Source of the DNA: Littorina saxatilis
Taxonomy: Eukaryota; Mollusca; Gastropoda; Littorinimorpha; Littorinidae
DNA length: 64,000 bases
NCBI RefSeq assembly: GCF_037325665.1
Contig: NC_090259.1
Location: 39,545,697-39,609,696 of the forward strand
Direction: 5' to 3'
The translations under genes were made by a program, and so were the position numbers. The notes under the pieces were generated by a model. It had not been told where the DNA came from. It worked only from the letters and a program-made list of their open reading frames with translations, and searched no databases. Every line of letters starts with the position of its first letter. Position 1 is the stretch's first letter. Shown piece by piece: positions 38,801 through 45,528 of the stretch.

Positions 38801-41800
38801 AGATAAATTTACAGCCAGAGAAAAGAGGGTCTTTAATTGGGTTAAGGGGGGGTGGTGGATGACCTTAGTTGCTGTTAGTTACTGCTATTAATGGAGGGTA
38901 GGACAAGGGTGTTTTGGTAGATTTGTTTGTTTTTTAAAAGGCGTTTTTATGTATGTGTGTATGCATGATGTTTGCTTTTTATCGTAATTTCTTCTCTATG
39001 TTGTGTTTGCAGCCAGTCCCCGATTCCACTGAAGTATCCGTCCCGCTCCAGTCTGGACCAGAGTCTGTCCATCATGTTCCAGAACAGCAGCACTCGCAAG
39101 GTCTTTCCTGAAACCAACAACAATGTGAGTCTGTTTAAGAAAAAGTGTGTTCTCTTGAATGGTGGGCGTAATTGGTGAAGACGTTGTCCTTAGAAGTGGA
39201 AGGTGCGGGGTTCAAATCCTAGCTGTGTCTGGTGGGGTAAGGGTGGACCCTTTTCTGATCAACTCATGTGTGGACCTGCCATATCCCCCTTTGTGTGTAA
39301 AATCGAGCAATAGGGGGGGGGGGGGTACCTTTTTTTTTAAATATAGCACTTATGTAAATCACGACTATAAGCAAGAGTTTGCAGCCCATAAACAAACAAG
39401 AAAGGGAGAATATAATCGAGATAAAGGAATGACAGAACAGTTAGAACTTAAAGTATCAACTCAAGTGGAAGGTTAAATTACATTGATTCTACAAATGCAA
39501 AATGAATGAGTTGTTCTTTGCTATTGGTGACAAAACAGTGGAAACTTACTGAAATTTTCAAAATGCAGCTACAACCTGGAAAATACTATTCCTGTCAAGT
39601 GGAGCCCTTGTATTATTTGAGTCTAAAAAGAAAATGTCAGGAACTTTTATGGTTCGGACAAAAAAGCAGACTGACTGGTGGGGGTCACAATGGAGTAACC
39701 TGCAGTACTTTGTGACACCAAATTTACACAGCATATCTATAAACTAATTCTGTGAAACAATTTGAGTAAACTCCATGAAAACAGAGTGTTTGCTGTTAGT
39801 TTGTCATGTATTGAAGAATTTTTGATGTACAGTTTAGTGTTGTTAGGTTCAGTAATTTTGTGACACCGTTTGCAGGTTACCTTGTAGTTTGATCTTTTTG
39901 TGGCAACACAACTGCTTACAGCAGGGCAGGGATATTTTGGTCAGTTGTTGTTTAAAAGGGTGTAACTTGGAATACCTACAGATTATTAGAATCAAATGCA
40001 AACTACTGCTCAAATGTATCAAAACAGAAAGAGGTAACCTGCAAATCACGCGACACCAAATTGCCAATACTTGTGCATGTATTACACTGTACTGGTGCAA
40101 TCAATCAAATTATGCTACAAATGAATGTTATAAAGGAGACAATACCAACACAAACAGTTCTGCAACTTTATTGCCAAAAAACAGCGAAGAGTGCCACCTA
40201 AACTTCGCAGAACTATTATCTGTGGTCACCTGCGTACGAATGAAACCATTCGAGAATGGCCGGTCGCTGCATAGCTCCCGATAATTTTTAAGTCCTGTGC
40301 TCTAAAATAACTATACTATCAACTTTAACATCAATAATTTTACGAAGTAAGCATTAAGGAAACTTGTGCAACTTACCTGAACTTTCAGTTTTCGCAAAAT
40401 CAATGCGATACGGTTGATTTTCAGGACGAAACCGGTGGCACAGAGACATTTCGCGCGAAAGTAACCTGCGAACGGAGTTACCTCGGTTCTGTGACACGTC
40501 ATCAATTTTGCCGTACACAAACTTTTCTATGTAGTACACAAAACTCAGGACATCATCACTATTTGTGTGTTTACCCTGCCGTCTTCCGGACTGAGGCCGC
40601 ACGAGAACAATCCATGCTCAACTGCGCGAGCGAAGAAATGAAAATCGGGGTAACCTGGCGAACGTTTGTGACGGCAGATACGAAAGTCACCGTTGCGAGG
40701 TACACGGATGTATATTCACGCGACCAAATATCTTCATCTATCGATAATGATGCCATGATTTGAAAATAAAAATGTGTGTTTGCCTTCCTGGCGCTCAGGC
40801 CGGCAAATTGTCTTTCTTCAGTGGATCGGATTTGTGACGACGCGCGTTCGAAGGTTACCAGTTTTTTATCGGACGCAGCACGCGAGCAGGAGGGGGTCAG
40901 TTGTCCAAATAAGATTTTGTGCAGTTTAATCCAAGTATAAGTTATCGTTGAATGATAACAGTTATCCTTTCTAGAGCAGCTGTCGGTTTGAAATGTGTTG
41001 TGAACATGGCAGGGGTCTGTCATTCCCCGTTTTGGCCGCCATTTTGTGAACAAAAAACGAAAACAAGCAGGAATAAGTGCTACTTCTGTCATATTATTTT
41101 CCTTCATGGTGATTTTGTTGATACTGCTACATCAGTAGAATGCAGTAATTATCTTATTTTGTCACCATCATTCCCCGTAATTTAAAAAATTGATTTTACT
41201 TGATGTCACCCACCGCAGTCACCATTAGCAAAGAACAACTCATATATCATGGTGTTAGACGTAGCAAAAGTGGTATTCAATGCAATGACATTACTGCAAT
41301 AAGAGCGATCAAAATAACGCAAGTTTGAATAATTTGTCAGTTTTCTGTGCACTATGGTGCCTCTCACATCAGATATGATTTGTAATTTTGCGTACATCTG
41401 CCTGTGACCCCCAAAATGTAACCGGGTAAAAGGACATGCTTCTATTTAATATTTTCAAGGGAACATTTCCTGAAGCTTGCAGTAGGTTGGCTTTTGTGAG
41501 GGTCGTGTTATAAGTTTGCTTTCTGAAGACATGGTCGTATTTAGACACCAGACCGGCACGGTTGGCCTACTGGTAAGGCGTCCGCCTTGTGATCGGGAGG
41601 TCGTGGGTTCGAACCCCGGCCGGGTCATACCTAAGACTTTAAAAATGGCAATCTAGTGGCTGCTCCGCCTGGCGTCTGGCATTATGGGGTTAGTGCTAGG
41701 ACTGGTTGGTCCGGTGTCAGAATAATGTGACTGGGTGAGCAATGAAGCCTGTGCTGCGACTTCTGTCTTGTGTGTGGCGCACGTTAAATGTCAAAGCAGC

Positions 41801-41920
41801 ACCGCCCTGATATGGCCCTTTGTGGTCGGCTGGGCGTTAAGCAAACAAACAAACAAACAAACAAACAAACAAGCAAGCAAGCAAACAAACAAGCAAGCAA
41901 GCAAGCAAGCAAACAAACAA

Positions 41921-41963
<43 letters not shown>

Positions 41964-43116
41964 AACAAACACAATTTAGACACCACAGTGGAACCCCCCT
42001 TTTGAGACTTTATTTCTTCAGATGTTCTGTTCATAACTTATGTTAATTTACCCCCATTTTGAGACTCCCTCCTTTTTGAGGCCTGATTTTCTCAGATTTT
42101 TGGAGGTCGTAAAACAAAAATGGGTGTTCCACTGTACCAGTCAGTCAGACTTTTTCTTTATGTTGGAGCTGAGTTACTGCATGATTCACATTGCCATTAG
42201 TCTGAAGGTTTTTGAAGTGAGCTTTCTTTAACAAAAGCGTCTTCTTGTGTGTTTGAAGGGCCTGACCAACGGGTTCAACGGCAGTCACTGCTACAACGGC
42301 CACAGCGGTTTGAACGGTGCGTCTCGCTCCAACGGTCACAACAGCGTCCATTACAGCTCTGGCTCTGAATCGGACGGAGAGGAAGATCACATCCCTGCAC
42401 GGAAGAGAAAGGTGGCTCATAGAAACTCACTGCGCTCTTCTCAGAGCATGCTGGATGTCGTTCAGTGTAAAGTTGAAGAATTGTCTCCCGCAATAAACTC
42501 GCCACCAAAAACCTCACCACAGCCGGTGGCCATCAAATCACACAAACCTAGCACCTCGGTTTTAGCCCGGCTCATTCCAAACCCTCTGAACTTTGAAGGA
42601 GTGAACCATCCGTTCCGTACAGAACTAGAGAAGGAGACGGAGAAGAAGAGGGTTAAGCATTTCGAAATGCGTGTGGTTTCTCTGAAGAAGGAATACGCCG
42701 GCGAGCTGGAGGCTTTCAAGCTAGCACAGGCAACGAGGCGGAACAACAGTGCTAGCCCCGTATTGCGAGAGAAACTCACTCCGACCAAAGCCTCCCCGGA
42801 ACAGAAGCATCGCAAGGGGGTCAAACAAAAACGCTCAGCCAACTTGGAGAAAGACCTCGCTGACGAGGATTCGGTGCGCCGAAGCAAACGCAAGCGACTG
42901 AGTGCGGAGAAGTATCAGCACCTACTGGACTCGTTCCCCCGCCATCTCCCCAAGCCCGACCCATCGGAGGTGGCCGCAACACGGTGGAAGTGGTTGAGCG
43001 TTGTCGATCAGCTGCGATATGGCGAAAAGTTTGAGATCGTCGCGCGTCGTGAGGCTTCAGACGGCTCCCTGCACTTTCTCCTTGACTGGGAAGATGACGA
43101 AGAGTTGAGCCAGTGA
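17581..43116 (+). CDS. Polycomb-like protein (PCL/PHF1/MTF2/PHF19 family), 13 coding exons located
   Basis: This is a PRC2-associated chromatin protein acting in the nucleus. By family knowledge the Tudor domain binds H3K36me, the winged helix binds unmethylated CpG DNA, and the C-terminal domain contacts SUZ12. Exons: 17581-17802, 19151-19232, 21543-21635, 23233-23333, 24582-24616, 31472-31548, 32870-32922, 34748-34859, 35030-35162, 36044-36111, 38377-38550, 39013-39124, 42259-43116. Each internal exon is flanked by AG and GT, and phases join except between exons 4 and 5, where a 3n+1 exon seems missing. The joined protein is about 710 residues, close to vertebrate MTF2/PHF19 length. The N-terminus is uncertain: an in-frame ATG at 17551 would read through a good acceptor at 17580, and a 5' exon near 15 kb is possible. 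The 3' UTR may be long. Family assignment is very secure; the choice among PHF1, MTF2 and PHF19 is meaningless for an invertebrate single gene. Confidence 0.93.
17831..18376. mobile_element. MITE with TA flanks and 15-bp terminal inverted repeats
   Basis: Left CCGTACTTTCCGGGT, right ACCCGGAAAGTACGG, flanked by TA at 17829 and 18377 as in Tc1/mariner elements. Adjacent subterminal AAGGCGC repeats. Sits 26 bp inside the first located PCL intron. Confidence 0.8.
18379..19150. other. Intron sequence with nothing recognised
   Basis: No repeat family or motif identified up to the exon 2 acceptor. Confidence 0.5.
19151..19232 (+). CDS. PCL exon 2: second half of Tudor domain
   Basis: Encodes [20 protein letters not shown] then LFKDIHK, aligning with the FED...W/FKDI strands of human PCL Tudor domains. 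The F of RFDD and the F of ATF complete the four-residue aromatic cage with W and Y from the preceding exon. Acceptor TTTCAG, donor A|GTAAGA, ends in phase 1. Confidence 0.9.
19233..19685 (+). repeat. Dispersed repeat fragment with TATTTTGTACGCCAAG core
   Basis: The core with neighbouring CTGTTAACTCATG and AATACGA recurs at about 21718-21805 and 44158-44270; a second part (AAAATACACTCAA) recurs near 45285-45350. An interspersed family of unknown class. Confidence 0.5.
19687..19850. repeat. 82-bp tandem duplication
   Basis: GGTATGAACCGTTCAACTGA... at 19689 recurs 82 bp on with three or four differences. Confidence 0.85.
20005..20265 (+). pseudogene. BED-like zinc-finger N-terminal fragment (transposase-related), in PCL intron
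   Basis: ATG at 20005 opens 86 codons: [20 protein letters not shown]...NKWKANWL...[20 protein letters not shown] and then [13 protein letters not shown]. The K-W-x-x-x-W-L start, G-D-x-I-x-K-I-x-x-P-G-x-A-x-C-x-W-C and KYG..G are typical of BED-finger proteins related to DNA transposases. The frame ends before the distal His/Cys ligands, so it is a fragment or a first exon. Upstream are two GATTGG (inverted CCAAT) boxes within 100 bp, which could be its own promoter. Family call is from memory of the pattern. Confidence 0.45.
20428..20492 (+). mobile_element. SINE family E, 3' tail only
   Basis: GTCGCGATATAACCTTGAAC... GACGTTAAACACCAAATAAA followed by AAGAAAG. Same 3' end as the copies at 25743, 53693, 55387 and 50918. 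Confidence 0.75.
20826..20920. repeat. GC-rich hairpin cluster in intron 2
   Basis: CAGGGGGGCTTCGCCCCCCTG (in two halves of 9 bp around CTTCG-type loop) followed by GGGGCGTTGCCCC and CCAGGGGCCTGAGCGGCCCC. Probably part of a MITE; ends not resolved. Confidence 0.5.
21218..21512 (+). mobile_element. tRNA-headed SINE (family C)
   Basis: Head GCCCGGTAGCTTAATTGG, B-box region CAGGTTTGAATTC, body to GATGGGACAATAAAGTAAT. Ends about 30 bp upstream of the exon 3 acceptor. Better-preserved sister at 58676. Confidence 0.85.
21543..21635 (+). CDS. PCL exon 3: first half of PHD finger 1
   Basis: Encodes [20 protein letters not shown] then [12 protein letters not shown]. It carries two of the zinc-ligand pairs (C-x2-C in CCVC, C-x2-C in CDGC). 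Acceptor CTGTTTTCAG, donor G|GTACGT, phase 1. A tRNA-headed SINE ends only about 30 bp upstream of the acceptor. Confidence 0.92.
22336..23023 (+). mobile_element. Helentron-like element, family 2, with internal 150-bp duplication
   Basis: Left hairpin AGTCACTT...AAGTGACT; AAGTGACTC recurs 23 bp before the right end, then stem-loop GAGC-GTTT-GCTC and terminal TTCTTGT. A 150-bp segment (about 22420-22719) is tandemly duplicated relative to the sister copy at 36173. Contains TGACCTTTGACC and CAAGGTCA motifs. Confidence 0.75.
23233..23333 (+). CDS. PCL exon 4: second half of PHD finger 1
   Basis: Encodes [20 protein letters not shown] then [14 protein letters not shown]. It supplies the H-x2-C and final C-x2-C ligands. 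It matches the human pattern of YHQ.CH followed by W/F-C-R-x-C-x-FA. Donor AAG|GTCAGT ends in phase 0, whereas the next recognised exon needs one incoming base. Confidence 0.92.
23801..23962. mobile_element. Short inverted-repeat element in intron 4
   Basis: GCATGGGTGCAACTA at the left is matched by GATTGCACCCATGC at the right. An internal GCCGGC/CGGCTGCCG palindromic segment is present. The rest of 23334-24580 shows no exon-like segment for the missing linker. Confidence 0.5.
24582..24616 (+). CDS. PCL exon 5: short PHD1-PHD2 linker exon
   Basis: A 35-nt exon encoding (A)[11 protein letters not shown], aligning with the MKQTLPY region of MTF2. Acceptor CACTTTCAG, donor AAG|GTACTT. It starts with two bases of a codon, so the preceding exon must end with one base. 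The expected basic segment (RGGALKKG-like in vertebrates) is absent between 23333 and this exon. Confidence 0.75.
24798..25546 (+). mobile_element. Helentron-like element, family 1, full copy
   Basis: Left hairpin GACTCAC...GTGAGTC, (CCGT)n tract, and GCATGTGAGTC 22 bp before the right end, then stem-loop GGGC-TTT-GCCC and terminal TTCTTGT. Many CAAGGTCAAGGTCA direct repeats. Flanked by T on both sides with no target duplication. Confidence 0.75.
25743..26137 (+). mobile_element. SINE family E, near full length
   Basis: Starts CCCCGCGGGTTAGGGGGAG and ends GACGTTAAACACC plus AAGAAAG tail. Closely matches 53693-54060, with extra bases near the 5' end. Confidence 0.8.
26172..31357 (+). mobile_element. 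Large inverted-repeat-bounded element, DIRS-like candidate fossil
   Basis: The ends are inverted copies of a 250-bp module: about 26180-26277 plus 26710-26830 on the left, about 31090-31300 on the right. A further inner/outer inverted pair flanks the right module (about 31058-31115 and 31297-31356). The interior (about 27.4-30.8 kb) is GC-richer than the surroundings and holds gag-like reading frames, the longest at 28456-29109, whose modules are repeated two or three times. Inverted ends and gag-like content suggest a DIRS-type tyrosine-recombinase element, but no RT or recombinase was recognised. It is broken and non-autonomous, with a LINE 3' end inserted in its left terminus. Age: moderately old. 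Confidence 0.5.
26275..26709 (+). mobile_element. 3' end of a LINE (CR1/L2-like) inserted in the fossil's left end
   Basis: Reads [20 protein letters not shown] then [17 protein letters not shown] and TAG, the common C-terminal end of CR1/L2-type reverse transcriptases (WNSLP..LR....L..FK..LKT..F). About 350 bp of 3' UTR follows, ending CGCGCTATATAAGC and (ATTG)n. Heavily 5' truncated. The 3' end is shared with the minus-strand repeats at 62990 and 63718. Confidence 0.8.
31472..31548 (+). CDS. PCL exon 6: start of PHD finger 2
   Basis: Encodes [20 protein letters not shown] then CGGPG(D). It closely follows the family signature W-D[18 protein letters not shown]. Acceptor CCTTTGCAG, donor GA|GTATGT, phase 2. 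It lies about 115 bp after the end of a 5-kb inverted-repeat insertion. Confidence 0.95.
31632..32222 (-). mobile_element. SINE family A body with a different tRNA head, split by another SINE
   Basis: Minus-strand SINE whose body matches the family A copies at 2 kb, but whose head (around 32150-32215) reads GATGGCCTAGTTGATAAG with B box GGTTCGAATC. Interrupted at 31678-31984 by a family B SINE. Confidence 0.8.
31678..31984 (+). mobile_element. tRNA-headed SINE (family B), nested insertion
   Basis: A box TGGCCTAGTGG and perfect B box GGTTCGAACCC; CAAA-rich tail. Flanked by a 15-bp duplication TTTTACGTGTATGAC at 31663-31677 and 31985-31999, which lies inside an older family A SINE. Confidence 0.92.
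32412..32619. mobile_element. Tourist/Harbinger-type MITE, copy A
   Basis: GGCCAAAAAAAAAATAGGTC ... ending ATTTTTTTTTTGGCC with TTA on both sides (32409-32411, 32620-32622). Subterminal TCTGTTTGCGGTAAC is matched by GTTACCGTAAACAGA. Confidence 0.85.
32870..32922 (+). CDS. PCL exon 7: middle of PHD finger 2
   Basis: Encodes (D)[17 protein letters not shown], nearly identical to the MTF2/PHF19 segment and containing the C-x2-C and H ligands. Acceptor CGTTGCAG, donor G|GTAACC, phase 1. Confidence 0.95.
33276..33652 (-). mobile_element. Helentron-like element, family 4, minus orientation
   Basis: On the minus strand the left end is a hairpin (GGCTCAC-GTAA-GTG-AGCC), followed by a CTGT/GCGT microsatellite. 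CTTACGTGAGCC lies 20 bp before the right end, then stem-loop GGC-TTC-GCC and terminal TCTTGT. T residues flank both ends. The sequence is unrelated to families 1-3, but the architecture is the same. Confidence 0.65.
33937..34178. mobile_element. Tourist/Harbinger-type MITE, copy B
   Basis: GGCC...GGCC ends with TTA flanks at 33934-33936 and 34179-34181. Arms GGTCTGTTTACGGTAAC and GTTACCGTAAACAGACC are perfectly complementary. Confidence 0.88.
34748..34859 (+). CDS. PCL exon 8: end of PHD finger 2 and start of EH region
   Basis: Encodes [20 protein letters not shown] then [18 protein letters not shown]. It matches the family string C-x-x-C-L...P-x-L-x-G-D-R-F-x-x-F-x-C-S-x-C followed by Y-I/L-K/E-R-L-P. 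Acceptor GATTTTCAG, donor TG|GTAAGA, phase 2. Confidence 0.95.
34909..34931. repeat. Poly-G run
   Basis: About 23 G in a row; assembly length uncertain. Confidence 0.95.
35030..35162 (+). CDS. PCL exon 9: EH/winged-helix domain, first part
   Basis: Encodes [20 protein letters not shown] followed by [20 protein letters not shown] and NLLD. It aligns with VD(I/V)xHLxLYNL...KKYFD of vertebrates. Acceptor TTTCTCCAG, donor GAT|GTAAGT, phase 0. Confidence 0.95.
35265..35815. mobile_element. Two old SINE family A fragments (35265-35440 minus, 35640-35815 plus)
   Basis: Minus fragment: TACACTGGGGTGTTCGAATACC and GATAAAT, matching the family A body. Plus fragment: GGGTTATGGAAACACGAAAG, CCCAGCATGCCT. 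Both are strongly diverged and lie in PCL intron 9. Confidence 0.55.
36044..36111 (+). CDS. PCL exon 10: EH domain helix
   Basis: Encodes [20 protein letters not shown] then KSK. It corresponds to the vertebrate segment (R.....L.ALN.YK) before the wing. Acceptor TATTATTGCAG, donor AA|GTAAGT, phase 2. A decayed partial duplicate of its end and donor region lies near 36750, beyond a Helentron-like insertion. Confidence 0.88.
36173..36712 (+). mobile_element. Helentron-like element, family 2, with preserved empty site nearby
   Basis: Same ends and internal order as 22336-23023 but without the 150-bp internal duplication. Inserted at AGGTAGGTATT|TTCATT. The tandem duplicate of the flanking DNA near 36805-36820 reads AGGTAGGTATTTTCATT, uninterrupted. 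Confidence 0.85.
36713..37362. other. PCL intron 10: flank duplication then unremarkable sequence
   Basis: 36713-36870 is the partner of a roughly 105-bp tandem duplication with 36106-36172. The rest, up to the 97-bp array, shows nothing recognised. Confidence 0.6.
37363..38431 (+). repeat. 97-bp tandem array, 11 copies, spanning the exon 11 acceptor of PCL
   Basis: Eleven head-to-tail copies; the CAG acceptors fall at 37404, 37501, 37598, 37695, 37792, 37889, 37986, 38083, 38180, 38277 and 38374. Each unit holds about 43 bp of intron, the acceptor CATTCCCAG, and the first 53-54 bp of coding exon 11. Copies appear identical by eye. Because 97 is not a multiple of three, splicing to any of the first ten acceptors would read into the next copy and meet TGA after ...HLRA. 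Confidence 0.97.
38377..38550 (+). CDS. PCL exon 11: winged-helix wing (CpG-DNA contact) and following linker
   Basis: Encodes [20 protein letters not shown] then [20 protein letters not shown] and [17 protein letters not shown]. The GREVKKK loop corresponds to the lysine-rich wing that contacts unmethylated CpG DNA in human MTF2/PHF1. The acceptor CATTCCCAG and the first 53-54 exon bases are the 11th and last copy of a 97-bp tandem array. Only this copy continues into the rest of the exon. Donor TG|GTAAGT, phase 2. Confidence 0.95.
39013..39124 (+). CDS. PCL exon 12: linker
   Basis: Encodes [20 protein letters not shown] followed by [18 protein letters not shown]. No domain is recognised. 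It keeps the frame with exons 11 and 13. Acceptor TGTTTGCAG, donor AAT|GTGAGT, phase 0. Confidence 0.85.
39157..39405 (+). mobile_element. tRNA-related SINE (family D), old copy
   Basis: GGGCGTAATTGGTGAAGACG and B box GGGGTTCAAATCC 30-40 bp on, ending CCCATAAACAAACAAG. Starts about 30 bp after the exon 12 donor. Confidence 0.6.
39480..41440. repeat. Unclassified intronic block with paired GGTAACC and TGTGAC motifs
   Basis: At least six places pair GGTAACCTGC (or its complement GCAGGTTACC) with TGTGACACC or TTTGTGACG within about 30 bp: near 39697, 39856, 40032, 40461, 40648 and 40828, in both relative orders. The minus frame at 40571-41107 has no recognised domain. Could be an unknown element's interior. 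Confidence 0.35.
41551..41973 (+). mobile_element. tRNA-headed SINE (family B) with long CAAA/CAAG/CAGA tail
   Basis: TGGCCTACTGG and GGTTCGAACCC boxes. Tail of about 130 bp of mixed tetranucleotides (41839-41970). Flanked by a 12-bp duplication ATTTAGACACCA at 41539-41550 and 41974-41985. Confidence 0.92.
41986..42134. mobile_element. pogo/Tc1-like MITE, CAGTGGAACCCCCC family
   Basis: Starts CAGTGGAACCCCCCTTTTG and ends GGTGTTCCACTG followed by TA. The left TA is not intact. Related copies at 45529 (runs into the gap) and 48184-48334. Confidence 0.75.
42259..43116 (+). CDS. PCL exon 13: basic linker and C-terminal chromo-like (SUZ12-binding) domain, stop
   Basis: A terminal exon of 285 codons beginning [17 protein letters not shown]. 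It has an acidic/serine patch ([11 protein letters not shown]), basic clusters ([15 protein letters not shown]), and ends [17 protein letters not shown] then [16 protein letters not shown] and TGA. The end aligns with vertebrate GEKYRVLARRVT.DGKVQYLVEWEG. Acceptor GTGTGTTTGAAG is AG but purine-ended (AAG). Codon use is GC-richer than the flanks. Confidence 0.95.
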   Translation, partial: GLTNGFNGSHCYNGHSGLNGASRSNGHNSVHYSSGSESDGEEDHIPARKRKVAHRNSLRSSQSMLDVVQCKVEELSPAINSPPKTSPQPVAIKSHKPSTSVLARLIPNPLNFEGVNHPFRTELEKETEKKRVKHFEMRVVSLKKEYAGELEAFKLAQATRRNNSASPVLREKLTPTKASPEQKHRKGVKQKRSANLEKDLADEDSVRRSKRKRLSAEKYQHLLDSFPRHLPKPDPSEVAATRWKWLSVVDQLRYGEKFEIVARREASDGSLHFLLDWEDDEELSQ

Positions 43117-43269
43117 AATTGAAACTATTTTTTTTTGTTTTTGGGTAACTATTTCTTTTAATTTTGTAACTTCTCTCAGGTTTGATGCTGGTTTGAATGC
43201 TATGTATTGGTGTGAGTGTGTTTTGTTTGTTTCTTGCTTTGGTTTATTTATTTGAACCTGATTGTAATT

Positions 43270-43444
43270 AACTTTTGGGTTTAAGATCAGAGGACAAATG
43301 AAAATTCTTTTGTGGGCACAAATTCTAATGTGTGTATTGTGTTGACTTTTAAAAGATTGGAATCAATCTGTTTCTGTTTTGGAAGATACTTTTGTAGGTG
43401 TTAATTTTTAGTGTTGCGGACGTTTGCAATTTACTTGATTCAGT

Positions 43445-43481
<37 letters not shown>

Positions 43482-43890
43482 CCATTTTAATATGCTGGGA
43501 TATCATATGTGAATAAAAAAAATTTTAAGCATTAAAAACAAAACAAATTCATTTCTACTTTGAGATGTTTGTAATTTGCAAAACTAGGATCATTGAATCA
43601 AGGAGTATTCTTTTGGCTTGAAATACGTTGAGAACTACACTTAAAGATGTTTGTAGTTTGGTAGAATAGAATCATTGAGCAAAGGAATATACTTTAGTAG
43701 GTGTACATTCTAGTGTTGAATAGTCAAGATAATTGTAATTTGTTGCACAAGGATCAGTGACCAATGAAAATTTTAATGTTGAGTGTTTACATTTCCTGCT
43801 TTGGTGAACCAGTGAAAATATTTTTGTAGTTGTAGATTTGTTTCATGTTGAGTATTAAGAAGTGTGTAATTTGTGGCTAATGAATAGGAC
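43270..43890 (+). repeat. Degenerate tandem repeats, probable PCL 3' UTR, first block
   Basis: Five or six diverged units of about 50-90 bp built on AAAATACTTTTGTAG, GTGTTGAATA, GATGTTTGTAATTTG and GGATCATTGA. A poly-G run sits at 43447-43480. AATAAA at 43514 is a possible polyadenylation signal. The same unit type resumes at 49670. Confidence 0.6.
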
Positions 43891-43940
43891 AGTAAACCAG
43901 GCAAAATACTTATAAAATAGGCGATTTTATGAAATAACTG

Positions 43941-44154
43941 TCGGGTTTGTATGTGTTGTGGAAGAGTGACCTTTTCTTGCAGAACCTCTGCCAAACATTG
44001 GAGGGGCCAATCACTGGCGAGGGGTTGGTGTCAAACACATTGATGGAAGTAAATGTTTCCCACACTCCCTTCGCTTGGATTGGTCCCTCCAATTTATGGC
44101 AGAGGTATTGTAAAACCAAGGTCACTCACTCTCCAACCACACATACAAACCCGA
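43941..44154. mobile_element. Inverted-repeat MITE, arms about 105 bp
   Basis: Left TCGGGTTTGTATGTG, right CACATACAAACCCGA. The arms share CCTCTGCCA..AAATTGGAGGG and CCAATC with scattered differences. Confidence 0.8.
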
Positions 44155-44412
44155 TGGCAGACCTGTTTACCAGTACGATTTGGGCGTATTTTGTACCCCA
44201 AATTATTATCGGTACGACAATACGCGACACACGCACAAAATACGCCTAAGAAAAAGTCTAGAATACGTTTTCTGGTGTTGGTGTGCTGATTACGGAATGG
44301 TACAACTGATACCGGTTTCGGTCCAAGGGAGATAACCATGACAGTGAGTCTTCAGCTGTGGAAACCTTGTTCAGTTGTTGGCACGTGCGATTGTCTGGAC
44401 AATCGTGGCAAA

Positions 44413-44845
44413 ATGAAGCGGAAAAATGTGCCAGTTTCGGATGACTGTACCAAGTCTAAACAGCAAAAGCAGCAGATTTTCTTGGAGAAATATAAGAAAG
44501 AGCCAGGAATTGTGGAGTCGACTATGGGAAAAAGTCATGCACACTGCAAGTATTGTAAATCAGATTTCTCCGTTGCCCATGCTGGGAAATATGACATCGA
44601 ATGACACTGCAGTTCCAAAACTCATCTGGACAAGGTTGCTGCAAAGAAATCCGCTGAAAGCTGCCAAGGAATTATGAAGTTCATTCCCGCAAAGCAAATC
44701 CTGCCAGAAGAAAAGGCTGTAGTCTGCGCTGAAGCAATGTTTTCTGAGATGATTGTAAAAATGAACTTACCACTGTCAACCGCAGATGCTATTTCACGAA
44801 CTTCATCTTTTCATTATCAATCTGTTTGGAAGACACTGGTTATAA
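44413..44845 (+). pseudogene. hAT-related BED-finger transposase N-terminus, broken
   Basis: Frame from ATG 44413: MKRKNVPVSDDCTKSKQQKQ...KYKKEPGIVESTMGKSHAHC KYCKSDFSVAHAGKYDIE. It is then stopped by TGA at 44602-44604 and continues in the same frame with HCSSKTHLDKVAAKKSAESC...MKFIPAKQ...AEAMFSEMIVKMNLPLSTAD. C-x2-C and H-x-x-x-x-x-H spacing (CKYC, HCSSKTH) gives a BED-type finger. The position after IE is usually R, so CGA to TGA is the likely cause. The frame is cut off by a Harbinger-type MITE at 44846. A plain DNA-transposon remnant. Confidence 0.65.
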
Positions 44846-45136
44846 GGCCCAAAAAAAAAAGGTGTGGTTACGGTAACATAGCCAAAAAAAATAGAGTAGG
44901 AAGGTAGGCAATCACTTTTTTTTTTTTTAACTTTTTTTTCTAATGTGTACAAGTTAAACCTACTTGACAGGGAAATAAGTGTGCGACTCGAGCGCTGTCG
45001 CTTTCATTGCGTTTTCTGCACTCGGGTGTTTTTTGTTTTTTTGTTTTTTTGACAAATGTAATAAAAAGTTATAGGGTCGGCCCCTAAAAATAGGGTAGGT
45101 CGGGTTACCGTAACCACACCTATTTTTTTTTAGGCC
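44846..45136. mobile_element. Tourist/Harbinger-type MITE, copy C
   Basis: GGCC ends with TAA on both sides (44843-44845, 45137-45139). Arms GGTGTGGTTACGGTAAC and GTTACCGTAACCACACC differ from copy B at the same places in both arms. Inserted in the hAT remnant. Confidence 0.85.
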
Positions 45137-45528
45137 TAATGCTATAAACTGACAGGTAAATAAAATTGTTTTATTCCTGTTGTATTGGAAGGAGTTAAAT
45201 TCTGAAGGTGTTGACAAGACATGCTATTCTTACACAAACACGTTTGCACCCACGCGTACATTTTCCCTAGCCCATATGGCTTTGCTTGCAAAGTACACCA
45301 ACTTTTTGAAAAATACACTCAACTTTTTGGGAAAGTACTCTTGCCTCGGGTTTAGGGTAAACAGGTCTGCGATGGAGTTATTTCCCCGATGGACTTATTT
45401 TCGTAATTTGTCTGTTGTGGAGCGTGAAGTGTTGAGTATTAAAGACGGTTCAGGTTGCTATTTGGTTGAATGGGATCAGTGATCCAATGTAAATATAGAC
45501 CCACAGACTTACATTGTAAATTTGTGTA

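Noticed and set aside
40571-41107. 178-codon minus frame as a gene
   Set aside because: No recognised domain, no codon or splice support, and it spans the GGTAACC/TGTGAC motif block.
45180-45482. Frame ending DGSGCYLVEWDQ as a second PCL chromo-like C-terminal exon
   Set aside because: The resemblance is limited to about ten residues, the upstream part is dispersed repeat, and there is no good acceptor or matching preceding motif.
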